Shown piece after piece: positions 35,470 through 45,413 of a DNA stretch of 64,000 nt. How positions within the stretch are numbered: position 1 is the first letter of the stretch; the number at the start of each line of letters is the position of its first letter. This stretch comes from Stropharia rugosoannulata. Taxonomy: Eukaryota > Basidiomycota > Agaricomycetes > Agaricales > Strophariaceae. The stretch covers positions 62,001 through 126,000 of the forward strand of contig JANCIK010000008.1 in NCBI GenBank assembly GCA_028532985.1, given 5' to 3'. A program made the translations under genes and the position numbers. Below the pieces are notes generated by a model. The model was not told where the DNA came from. It saw only the letters and a program-made list of their open reading frames with translations, and did not search any database.

Positions 35470-35473
35470 TTAC

Positions 35474-35478
35474 TTTTT
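35474..35478 (+). terminator. RNA polymerase III terminator
   Basis: A run of five T residues starts 5 nt after the discriminator base of the tRNA-Cys gene. Confidence 0.7.
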
Positions 35479-36206
35479 GTGTACGCAATGTCTAATCATT
35501 TTGCAAAGTTTTCAAATTCCAATGCCATGTTGCGACTCGCATTTTAACTTCTAATTTCTAAGATCTGGATTTTTGTTTCCTGAATTTCAAGCATTTCAGT
35601 TGTTCTTCCCAGCAGGTAACAGTGAATACTTATTTTTGCAAATTTGACATCTGGATTCTCGTCCTATCACCGAGAACCCCGAGCCAGGCTATTATGTGCT
35701 TGCGCTATTTTTATCTTTACTTCGACAGCCTTGAGAACTCGCCCGCAGAGTCTCAATTGATATAAGTACTGTCAATGGATGTTAAAGATACAACATCTTA
35801 CTACGCACCAAACCGCCCGACACTTACTAGGTCAGATACATGACCCTCATACAGCACTACTGTAATTAATTTACTAACTAGGCAATGCTCTCGTATTATT
35901 GAATCGTTTGAATCCATTCTAAAATCCTACCCATACCCAACCAAATGCTCATGTAAGTACGGTAGCCTGACTTTCTTGATGACAATATGCAGATGGAATC
36001 AAGGACACTGCTTCAAATACGTTCGAATAGTTCCACAGTCATGTTCACGTGCATCACGACTAAACGGGACTGTCTCTAGAAAAAGTTTTTGTCCCTTCCT
36101 CGTACGGTTATTCTATTGGAAACGAAGCGCATAAATACGATGGATACCTAAAGGCTTATAGAGTGCAAGCACAGCTACCCTTTCGCAGGCAACATCTGTG
36201 CAGAGC
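35479..36206. other. intergenic, promoter region of the broken DUF6699 copy
   Basis: No gene seen. A TATA-like CATAAATAC at about 36130-36138 lies about 70 nt upstream of the ATG at 36207, so the promoter of the pseudogene may be preserved. Confidence 0.45.
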
Positions 36207-36748
36207 ATGTCGGACTACCTGGAGTCGCTTCACTTACCTCTACCACACATTTGTCCGCCTACACCACGCCTCAAAGTGATCCGACTTCCACGTTTGGATC
36301 CCGCTCCGAGAAAACTAAACCCTCTCCTCCATTATTCACCAAATTCACCGATTGTGTGGAATATCACATCAAATAGGCGGGATGCTCATTTATCACCTAT
36401 TTATCACCTATTTATCCCTACGACCATTCTAACAACGCTTGGCTGGACGAGCCCGTTTTCCTCGACATCCCTACATGCCTCGGGGCTGCGTGTGGGATAA
36501 GTCCCTCCTGCACGCTCTCGTTCACTATCTCCGGAGTCAACCAGCCGTTTGTCGCATTTCCACGGTCAGCAGATTGCATCCTACGTGTTGGAGATGTTTT
36601 GGACGCTCTGAATGAGCAATATCCATCGAGGCGAGAAGACAAGTTCCATAATAAGCACCACTGTAGCGGAGCAATGTGGGATGGACTAGTTGAAAGCCCA
36701 GCAGACCATGACATGTGGATACTTCGCACCCATCCTCGTTGTGCGTAG
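36207..36748 (+). pseudogene. DUF6699 gene (copy G) broken by an 11-bp tandem duplication
   Basis: From ATG 36207 the frame encodes a DUF6699-like N-terminal half, including KLNPLLHY and IVWNI, then continues in the wrong frame to a stop before 36500. The C-terminal half, with NNAWLDEPVFLDI, PSCTLSFTISG and the helix VGDVLDALNEQY, is in another frame and ends at 36746-36748. The switch falls exactly at a tandem repeat of an 11-bp unit (ATTTATCACCT) at 36388-36416. One unit fewer makes the two halves read as one protein of about 176 residues. The usual closing VDFL and LGL block is absent, so the 3' end may also be altered. A programmed frameshift or assembly error are less likely alternatives. 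Confidence 0.75.
36388..36416 (+). repeat. 11-bp tandem repeat causing the frameshift
   Basis: Two full copies of ATTTATCACCT (36388-36398 and 36399-36409) and a partial third (ATTTATC) starting at 36410. Confidence 0.9.
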
Positions 36749-37636
36749 TCCATGAATCGCGCGGCACTACGTCTTCCAGCCTTCTAACAGTAGATTCCCC
36801 TGCACTTCGTTCAGCTCGCCCCATCTATTACTTTATACTTGTAACACGTATACAAATTACATAAAACATCTCATAAATACTACGTTTGTCAATGCGTTCT
36901 AAAGCTCTTCATCAGTAAACAAGGTTAGTGGCAGTACACAGCACTTGTCGCACTTTATAGATTATAGCGCTGAGCGTTGAATCGCTGTAGTTCCCTGTAA
37001 TTTCTGCGCGCCTTCCCGCTTTGTAATTTTAAGTGTCCAAAAATCAAGCTTTCCGGCAGCTAAAACTCGACTAATAGACAAGTTCTCGTAGACGTAGAGA
37101 TAATTACTAGACTTTACGTCTCGGTTTTTTGGCTCGAAGTTAAATCGGCAATGGGAAATGGGGCTACCGTTGGACAGAGTACACAAAAGAGGTTGTCAGG
37201 AGTACCAATGCAAGTAGAGATACATGCAGCAACGCCCACTATGCGCGTCTTTCGTCCACACTACATTTATTGTTAGTGAAGGCCGAGAAATCTTCGCGTA
37301 GCGGTCTCAGCTTAGGTATTATAACGGTTACCACCTGTCTACAGCTTCAGCTTGATACCCATAGACACCACATTGTACTTTCAGCATGCGGGCGACAATA
37401 TGTAGAGGTGGGAATTTTTACTTTGTGCTCGCATCGAGCAAGCTGATAGCCGTGGGAAACAAAGAACAAAGACACTGGTATCCAGGCGAGCACGCTGCCA
37501 TTCCACTACCTAGTATAAATGCGGTGGTCATTATATTTGACGAATCATAACCCACCTAGACTTCTACACAGCTCTCCTGCAAGTCTATCAGGACCCCCAA
37601 CGCCCGGATTAGATATCTCGCGCTTAACTCCCCGCT
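36749..37636. other. intergenic, promoter region of the 113-aa gene
   Basis: No gene seen. TATAAATG at about 37513-37520 lies roughly 120 nt before the ATG at 37637. Confidence 0.45.
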
Positions 37637-37978
37637 ATGAGCTTCTTTATGATCTGCCCCTCTGCCCCTCGCCTACTTTGCCGCGAGCTACCCGAGCAGT
37701 ACGCTGAAGACAGTCACTATCTTGCCTACGCATTGCAGTACGACCGGCCCCTCCCTTCTTACGGTCAAGCCTTATTCTATCCGGGCGTTTCTTACATGTC
37801 AAGCGCTACATATACTAGCAGCAATACGCAGAACCAGCGCGGGTTATTTGCCGGAAACCAAACTACTATTGCAAGTACTCAGTACCACAAGGCACCCACT
37901 CGCAGGCCACATCGCTCATTCCCTTACTATTCCCAACATCCGTACATTCACGGACGCGCACCGCACAGCGCGTATTAG
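37637..37978 (+). CDS. uncharacterised 113-aa protein, paralogue of the gene at 7.9 kb
   Basis: Same length as the protein at 7935-8276 and aligned with it from the start codon. Residues 11-40 read PRLLCRELPEQYAEDSHYL, then AL, DRPLP and G-Q-AL, matching the shared pattern. The C-terminal two thirds diverge and are rich in Ser, Thr, Tyr, Gln and Pro; the last 30 residues are basic and tyrosine-rich (RRPHRSFPYYSQHP). No signal peptide or membrane helix. It sits next to a broken DUF6699 gene as its partner sits near DUF6699 copy A, suggesting the two gene types travel together. I cannot assign a function. Confidence 0.6.
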   Translation: MSFFMICPSAPRLLCRELPEQYAEDSHYLAYALQYDRPLPSYGQALFYPGVSYMSSATYTSSNTQNQRGLFAGNQTTIASTQYHKAPTRRPHRSFPYYSQHPYIHGRAPHSAY

Positions 37979-38582
37979 AACTTCTGTGAAGATCACCAGT
38001 GACGACCAAGTACCCCCCCTTTCAGTAGTTACCATGGACTCCTTTCCTGCGCGTCTCGCTCTGACTCACGGTTTATTTTAGACATTAAAGACAGTTGTTG
38101 ATTATGTCGTATCACATAGCCATAATGTACCAATAGCCATCTTTCATCTTGCCGCTTTCCCATGTAATGTACATGTAACATCAAACTTATAATAATACTC
38201 TTATGGTAATACCTCTACGTGGTCAGTTTTGACATGCAGAAAATGATAATGAGGAAAATTCAACCAAGACCTGCAAATATAAATATTGCGATCATTTTCC
38301 TCTCCACAGTAAATCGAGCCTCGATGTTGAATCCTAACCAGCGAAAAAACTGCTTGTTCTACGGAAAGAAATATCTAGTACATCACGATTAGACGTCGGA
38401 CACCTACATACTCGAGTACAATGGTACAGATGATAACAACATACAAAATGGAACAATATCAGATATACGACTCCTGAAATAACTCCATTTCAGGAGGTTC
38501 TCGCCGGAGCCCAATCAAGCGCTCCCACTACAGCGATAGCAACAGTCGTACAATAGCAACGACTCTGCCCACTCACGTTTCC
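37979..38582. other. intergenic between convergent genes
   Basis: Contains the 3' ends of the 113-aa gene and of ATG4. No feature was recognised. Confidence 0.5.
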
Positions 38583-41202
38583 TCACAGGTCGTCCGCGCC
38601 TACTTCCCCGGGCTCCTCATCCTCATCCGAGAACTCGAAGCTCATATCATCTCCAACATCCGGATGGATCTCAGGTGGTCTCTTCTCGATCGCAAAGATC
38701 GGCTGCGGGAGCTGTATCATCGAAGAGCACAAAGTCAGCTCAGTGAGATGATGGTGAACGGTAAACCCGTACCTCAGACACCCGCTTCTTGAACCCCTCC
38801 CATTCCTCCTTATCGCGACAGACAAACCCGAGGAGCATGCTGGGGTCGAGCGAGGAAAGGCCAAGTGTGCGGACGCGTGTACAGTGATACGTCGCTATCT
38901 CTGCCGCGCTGTATGCGTTGCAGTAATGTAGCTGTGTTGGATTGAGAGGTTGTCTGGCGGGCGTAGATGGGATAGAAGATGAATGACTTGCGATTGGTGA
39001 GCCTAGTAAGATGAGGCAGCGTCAGCGTCGTCCAGTTCAGTCAACACCAACAAAATATCGGGAACGAAGAGGAAGAAAATACAAAGAAAGAACATTTACT
39101 TTGAGACAAACCCGCAAGTTTATGCGCCCTATGCTGCCCATACGCAGGTGGCGGGCTCCGTATCTCGTCTGCCCATCCGATAGTTGTAGTACAAGTCGTA
39201 TCCGTCTCGGCCACGGACACTTCATCCCCATCCGCGTCATCCTTCTCGTCTGCCCCCTCTACGTCCCTTTGGTCGTCCTTATCGTTGACGTGTATGTCAC
39301 TTGCTGTCCCAGAAAAAGCGTAAGAGCTCGATGATGATCTGCTGCTGCTCGGAGTGCCACTTGAGGCATTACGGATCACTGGTGTAGTTCCAGGTGATTC
39401 GGACGCCTGGCCACGTCGGGGGGCAGACGAAAGGACGTTAGTACCACTGGCATGTTCCATATCGCTCCTCGTCATTCGGTGTGCGTCAGAGGGGCCACCC
39501 TCAGGGTGATCAGGTTTCGCCACGTCTCCGCCGCGATTGCCTGGGCTTCGAGAATCAGACAGCCCGTCTCTCCTATGTGTCTGCGGACTGCCACCCAGTG
39601 CACTTTGGGGATTCCGAGTGTCTGAGATGGGCGGTGGGGGGTGCCGTAGAGGAACAGCAGGACGTGCATTATGGGGGTCAAGATAGAACAGCCTATCTCC
39701 CTGGTAGCCGACGAAGTAATATGACGAAGAAGGACGGCCGCCTGCGATCCCCACGCTTTGCGGAAAGGTAAATAGTGCCTGTGGAGTGCGTGTATACGTT
39801 GAAATTGGGGTCTGAATAACAATACAAGCAAAGATCATACCTTGACGGTATCGTAGTACGTGGGATGGACTGCGCCGATACCTAATCTTACGCCGATAAG
39901 CACCAGTACTGGGCGGTCCCCCCATTCCTCAGCCTCGTTTTGACCGGGATTCGCGATATCGGTATGACTCGCAGCATAGACGTGACTCTGATAGAGCACT
40001 CCATCGACGGCGATGGCTACACCAAGGCCACAAGCGGTATATGCGTTCACGAGGGTTCTATATGTCGTTTGCATTCGTGTAAAAGAATTGAGTGGGTGTA
40101 TGCGTACCTGATGGCGCCAGCAGCAATTGCAGGACCAAACCACTGCCCCACGTCTGTACCCAGCTCTTTCCCTGCGGCCGTCATTCGATGTACACTGAAC
40201 GGAGCGTGTCGGGCGGGCGTATCGAAGAACCAGGTGAGCAGTTGGACATAGGCCGCATAAGATGCTGTGGCGGTTGGATGAAGGGGCCGGCGCCAGTCTA
40301 AAGACGAGTGGCAAAGTAAGCCAAAGAAGAAAGGAGAAGATGAACATGGAAAGAGAAGATGAACAGATCCGCAATGAAGAATACGTACCTCGGCCAAGTC
40401 TTACATGCACCAATGCATTTGCCAGCATGCTCTGCCCTGTTCGCACCATGCACCCCCATCCTGCGTCGCTGCTCCACGTCTTCTCCCCAGCCCACGGCCA
40501 CACTTTCTTTCCCTTCCCTATTACCTTCGTCTCGTCACCCCTTTCCCTCACCTCCTTAATTTGCGCGGCCACATGCGACGAGCTGGAAGACGAGGGCATG
40601 TCTAATTCGGCCAATGATGCATCCCGGATAGGAACTGGGAGTCGTGACCGATAGGTGATCCATATCGTTGATGTGAAGTCAGAGTAGAAAGCTGGGGGCC
40701 ACCCGTCCCCAGAAGCAGAGGAAGGATCAGCGGGAGTCGAACCAGCTCCGAGGGGTGGGTAGCATACGCCCATGATCCACAGGGGGTCATCAGGACCTGG
40801 CTGCGAGGTGTCGACCGAATCTGCAATGCGCCTGGCAATCTTGTCGACTGCATTCTTTCCGCGCCTGGCAACAGCCGCCAGTGAGGTCGTAACACTTGGA
40901 TTGGTCCTTTTACTTGGGCTCAGCCGCGAGTCGTAGCTGGTCGAAGACTGTAGAGGCACTGCATATTCGTGTATTCTTCTCGGTGTAGTGCTGGACGGCG
41001 TAGTTGATGCATCATGGCCCAGCAGAGAGGTATTGAGTGAAGAGGTCTGGGAGGAGTTTGAACCAAAGGAAGGCCGAGGAGTGGAAGCGGCCCTGGGACT
41101 AGACTCGGATGGAAGAGATCGCCGTCGTCGTCGATGGGGTGTTGTTGGATGGACGTTGTGCACATTCTGCATAGCGGAGTTGGAGATATCCTCCGTATCC
41201 AT
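38583..41202 (-). CDS. ATG4: cysteine protease ATG4 (autophagy), 752 aa, six exons
   Basis: Peptidase family C54. It trims the C-terminus of Atg8 before lipidation and releases Atg8 from membranes during autophagy. Exons (minus strand) 41202-40389, 40297-40108, 40057-39841, 39778-39100, 39002-38773, 38711-38583; introns 50-97 bp, all GT-AG. The catalytic cysteine is C251 in [14 protein letters not shown]; the catalytic Asp and His are D441 and H443 in [14 protein letters not shown], preceded by [12 protein letters not shown]. The C-terminal [20 protein letters not shown] and EEW elements are also present. An N-terminal serine-rich extension of about 130 residues and a low-complexity insertion of about 170 residues after the catalytic His make it longer than the yeast and animal enzymes. 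The very acidic tail (SDEDEE) is typical. It is the only housekeeping gene recognised here. Confidence 0.93.
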
Positions 41203-42027
41203 CTACGCGACATATTACTAGAGTTCCCAGCCGCAAGGCAGGCCAGGTACACGCCTACCCACCTTCCTGCGTGGTTGTTGAGTCCCTATTCCTAAATATT
41301 CAAGGTCCTACTCGACTGAGCAAGAACACGCTTCAAAACCGCGGGTATGCAAGAGAGAGAGGTTTAGAGAGAAGGCATGGCATGAGATCCGAAATGTTGC
41401 AGGTATGCACACAGCGATGGCGGATGATGAGAACAAAAACATAGGAGAACATTCCATAACTTCGTCTGCTTCGTCATAGACTCTCACGGTTATCGAAAAT
41501 GGTTAGCAACTTGGATAGCAGTAATTAATGAATCACTTGCAGTTTGAATGCAAATACAAGAAATCTGGGTAGCTTGGCGGAACAATTAATTAACAAAGAG
41601 GACTTCATTCGGTGGAGGGATAACCATGTCACTGATAAAACTAGCTTGGGCTTTTTTGGGTTTCTTGTTCGTCGAGATTAGATCACATAGAGTATGTAGC
41701 TCAGAGGTTCACTTCTTTCTTCGAGCCACTCCGCGATGGTAGAAAAGAAAAGATAAAATCCTTTTTGTAGTCGCGCCCATTGTTATTGTGCAGTGCGACG
41801 AATAGAATGTATGCCGAGTACTGGTGAACTTGGAATTGGACGGGAAACGCGGCCAACCTGTGAAGAAACCAGATTTAAGTCATTTCCGTTTATCTCGTAT
41901 CTGCGCCTACGCTACTTTGCAGCTAGCAAGAGGAAGAAGTCTAAATGACTTAGCAAGGGGCCTCAAATTCACGTATACAGCTACTACAAAGCGTTTTAAC
42001 TTCACATATTCACATAATGGAGATATT
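41203..42027. other. intergenic between ATG4 promoter and UstYa 3' end
   Basis: No gene seen. The long plus-strand frame at 41824-42318 is the antisense of the UstYa last exon. Confidence 0.5.
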
Positions 42028-42954
42028 TCAAGGATACCCATATACCGGATTACCTTCAATCCAAACAGAAGCATTGTACTCCTGGAGCGCCCGAGATGCT
42101 GCCCACGAGTGGAAAAGCTCGTAATCCAAACAACTGTGACTGACATCCCACGCAGCCATATGTCTGTTCAGCTCCGTATCCCATTGCCAAACAATGGGGG
42201 TTGTGTCTGGCGTACACATGCTCGTCTGCCGGAGCAGATCAATGCAGTGGACGGCATGGTCCCGCACCGTTGTGTTGTCACCTACAGGGTTAAAATCTGG
42301 ATAATACCCGGGGTATAGCGTTTTACGCAAGTAATTCTAGTAGAAGTAAGATCAATCTCATGCTCTTACTGCTTTATACTTAGCAGGCTAACGTACCAAA
42401 CAATGAAGGCTGTGAAATACAGTTAATGTGATTATGTACCCGTCAGGATCATCTGGGAGACGTGCTGTACGGTTATGCAACGATTTCTGTTCCTGACCGG
42501 ACACCCGGAACATGCCACCTGATTGGCTCAGTCATATACGAAATGTATGCCCAGACTGTTGGGCGTACTGGAATATGTGCTCTCCCAACGAGCATCAAGT
42601 TCTGGGGATGGAAGGCCCTGGTATGGCGATGGCTCGTACGATACACTTTTATTAAAAACAAGGGTCTTCCTTTGCACCACACTGTGCGGAATTATGGCTG
42701 CATTGTGAAAGTAAGTTCTGGCTCTTCACGGGTCAGGTTACTAACGACTTACGGTGAATGAAGCTAGGATAGCGCTCTGACCCAGTCCTTACTATAAATA
42801 GAATGCCCAAACCGATAACAATGACGAAAGCTTCCACAAGAGCCATTATTTTCCACATATTTCGTGAGCGGCCCGGTATTTTTTGTGCGGGGTATACCGA
42901 TGCTGGTAATGGTGCATAGTTATGTGAGACAGACTTTCTTTTGGAGGTGAACAT
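42028..42954 (-). CDS. UstYa-family (DUF3328) membrane-anchored oxidase, 252 aa, four exons
   Basis: Exons (minus strand) 42954-42753, 42697-42540, 42486-42397 and 42336-42028; introns 55, 53 and 60 bp, all GT-AG. Joined, the protein has one membrane helix (residues 36-55, MALVEAFVIVIGLGILFIV) after a short basic N-terminus, then YQGLPSPELDARW (near residue 96), NRTARL, GYIITLTVFHSLHCL and HAVHCIDLLRQTSMC. The two HxxHC motifs (H145-C149 and H177-C181) that define the family are both intact. Characterised members oxidise or cyclise ribosomally made peptides (ustiloxin, asperipin) or other natural products; the substrate here is unknown. A 42-residue secreted peptide gene lies 0.36 kb upstream on the same strand. 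A TATA box is at 42997-43003. Confidence 0.9.
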
Positions 42955-42996
42955 GAATAGTGGGTGTGTATTCTCTCAACCTAATAAGTGCGCTGA

Positions 42997-43003
42997 ATTT
43001 ATA
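42997..43003 (-). promoter_or_regulatory. TATA box of the UstYa-family gene
   Basis: TATAAAT on the minus strand, 43-49 nt upstream of the ATG at 42954. Confidence 0.6.
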
Positions 43004-43309
43004 TGCCACTGAACAGAATGCGATCCAAGCGTGTACAGAACTGATATATATCATCTTTCCCATGAGGGTTGGACTCTATAGTTATACGCTTACAACACTG
43101 CGTAGGCCTCGCTATTGTATTTTTAAAGAACTTTATTTTGGATCCAGAGAAGTCCCAAACTACGGACACAACAACGCTTCAAATTTACATCTTCATTTAG
43201 TCATCTCGCAAAAGCCAGGTCACTGGAGCCTGGAAAGAGATATGATAGCAAATTATGATCACCAGAAAGTTAACAAATCAGCCTTGACTCACAGGTTTAT
43301 GAATTCATA

Positions 43310-43496
43310 TCAGTACTTGGGCGCAACAAAACCAACTGTGTCGACAGACAAGTCCTAAAATATTTACATACTTATAAGAGGGTGCAAAGCAATGAAGTGG
43401 TTCCTTATATACCTTGGCTTCGGGCAGAGGAACTGGGAGTGCCATCGCCAGCACAGTCGCTGATGCAACAATTAGAAGAGAGGAGAATTTCATCAT
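43310..43496 (-). CDS. 42-aa secreted peptide, candidate precursor for the UstYa oxidase
   Basis: Two exons (minus strand), 43496-43413 and 43354-43310, separated by a 58-bp intron beginning GTATAT and ending TTTTAG. Residues 1-19 are a clear signal peptide (MMKFSSLLIVASATVLAMA). They are followed by a proline-rich pro-region (LPVPLPEAK) and a short C-terminal part, DLSVDTVGFVAPKY, ending in tyrosine. A canonical TATA box (TATAAAA, 43565-43571) lies about 70 nt upstream of the ATG, supporting a real transcript. It sits directly upstream of, and in the same orientation as, a UstYa oxidase gene, whose characterised relatives act on tyrosine-containing peptides. The precursor role is inference. 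If the intron is retained, a different cysteine-containing C-terminus results. No Kex2 dibasic site is seen. Confidence 0.55.
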
Positions 43497-43564
43497 GTTT
43501 AGGGTTGAGTGAATGAGACGCTGTATGAAATTACTGTATCGACTTCGCCCTTCATGCATTAAGG

Positions 43565-43571
43565 TTTTATA
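43565..43571 (-). promoter_or_regulatory. TATA box of the small peptide gene
   Basis: TATAAAA on the minus strand, 69-75 nt upstream of the ATG. Confidence 0.6.
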
Positions 43572-44108
43572 GCGTTCTAGGATGTGCTATTTTTCAGAAT
43601 TCTACCATAGTTCATACGGGTTCTTTTACGCCGTTAACCACTGCATGGGGTTTACTAAACATAGTATTCCGCAGTTTTTTCTGATAGAACATAAAGCGCT
43701 TTACGATCCGTGTCTGTCGCCCACATGGATGTTTCTTAACGGCGCCGATTTATGTAAACTACATGAGAAGCATGTGTGTAGCACTAGCCGCTGTATAGGA
43801 CCATTGTGTCACCTCTCGTTCAAGCTTTCTCCATGTAAGTCTTATGACAGTGCTCTTAAGTGCGCCATGTGAATCAATCTAATACTACACAATAAGTCAT
43901 TAGTTTTCCCCATTGTGGAAGTCCTTGCGAAGGAGAAAATGTGGCCTTGCGCTTAACCAAAGCGTGAAGAGTGTTGAAGTCAATAATCAGAATAAATTTA
44001 GCTTCCAAGCGCTACAAGGTTGGACATATTGTATCGCCTGCATCATCCGGGTCTACCAGTCTTGTCAAGGGATGGTTATATGCCAGAACTCTATGTTCTG
44101 GATCATCA
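43572..44108. other. intergenic, no supported gene
   Basis: A 96-codon plus-strand frame at 43582-43872 starts with ATG and is cysteine-rich but has no signal peptide or family similarity. It is not called. Confidence 0.4.
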
Positions 44109-44942
44109 TCAATGAAGGTTGGAAGACCCTTCAAATATGTGAGTTGCAGGCAGTAGCGAAGCCTCAATAAAAACACCAGAGTATATTTCAGCGCGGATTT
44201 CTAAAAGTACATTGGCGGAGGGTGGTCGCGATGTCCAACACAAAACAATCCTTGATTTTGCCTTGTAGGAACGTGATTTTGAAATGGTCGGGCACAGTAT
44301 GTCCATGTAGATGTGAAGCTTATCCAAAAGAATACCGAATACTGTCTTCAAGCTAGGACAAGCAAGGATAGGCATGAAATCAATATCGTCATTCATGGGA
44401 TCGAACCATAATGTGCGAAGGATAGGGAGGCTCCATGTATTCAACGGCAAATCCCTAGAACGGCGTAGCCATTCTTCGATGCCGGATCTCTGAACAGCCA
44501 TGAAGCAGAAAACCTGCTGATCAAGTTCGTCAGCACCAAAGACCAAGTCCTTAAACCAGGAAAAACCGACATCAAATTCAACATATGACCTGAAGGTGAT
44601 TTTTGAAAATCACTGGAGTTGTGAGTGAATAACAGGTGACTCAGTACGGGCAACTGTTGAATGCTGCTGGACACATTTTTCGAAGATATGTCGAATTATG
44701 TCCTGTGGGACACGGCGTATCAGAGACAGAGCATTAATGAGCTGGACCTCCCCCTTCTCGAGAGCTATCCTTCGTGATTCAAGCTCCTCAAGCCGCGCCT
44801 CTGTTTCAGCAATCTGACTTTGAAGTTTGGACACATCTTCTCTAAAGCCAGGTAAGATCGTTCTTGCGGAAGCCAGTTCAGAGTCACTTGGTTCCTTATT
44901 TGTGGTAAATAATTCAGGAGGGAGAGAACTGAGCTTATCCAT
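44109..44942 (-). pseudogene. broken F-box protein gene
   Basis: From the ATG at 44942 the protein starts like Agaricomycete F-box proteins: a coiled coil (LQSQIAETEARLEELESRR), then LINALSLIRRVPQDIIRHIF. The F-box is cut short at SPVIHSQLQ by an in-frame TGA at about 44612-44614. The same frame then continues to 44109 with SGIEEWLRRSRDLPLNTW and leucine-rich segments that belong to the downstream half of such proteins. The expected CRSWRRVALSTP-type half of the F-box is missing, so an internal deletion as well as the stop is likely. The intact gene at 1.9 kb has the equivalent RRGVEDWFGRSQSLPLDI. A short intron spanning the stop cannot be fully excluded. Confidence 0.65.
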
Positions 44943-45413
44943 GGTGATAGGGTGAGAGCGAGCGGCCAAACGTATATGGATTGAAGCTGAATTATTATAC
45001 GGAGATATACAACGGTCTCGTATTGAACCTGACTGATGATGTCTCTAAGGGCAGACGAACGATCCAGGGATACCACAGCAATTGGATGAGAGGGCCGGAA
45101 ACGGTCTGGTAGACAGGAGAACAGAGTTGATCTGAAGTTGGCTTCGGGTTCCACTTTTTGTGTTTGGTAACTGCGTACATACCAAACATGCAATTCTAGA
45201 CAAGCAATCGTGGGAGTCAACGGGGGCGGCGGACCAATCATAGTGGATCCTGCATTACTTAATCTGAAAGCTTTAAAGTAGAATATTTATGCTTTAGAGT
45301 GGACATTGCAACGAATTGCGCCCTGTTGCCTCTTTTTGTAATTTCATTTGATTTTCTCAAGTTTCAAAGATTAGAATTGAGAGTACATTACGAATATCAC
45401 TGCGCGTTACATC
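44943..45413. other. intergenic, no gene seen
   Basis: Presumed promoter of the broken F-box gene and the 3' flank of the DUF6534 gene. Confidence 0.45.

Noticed and set aside
38583..38711. Possible Atg8-interacting (LIR) motif at the ATG4 C-terminus ([14 protein letters not shown])
   Set aside because: Neither segment has the required aliphatic residue at the fourth position of the W/F/Y-x-x-L/I/V pattern.
41824..42318. 164-codon plus-strand open frame
   Set aside because: It is the exact antisense of the UstYa last exon, which has strong family motifs.
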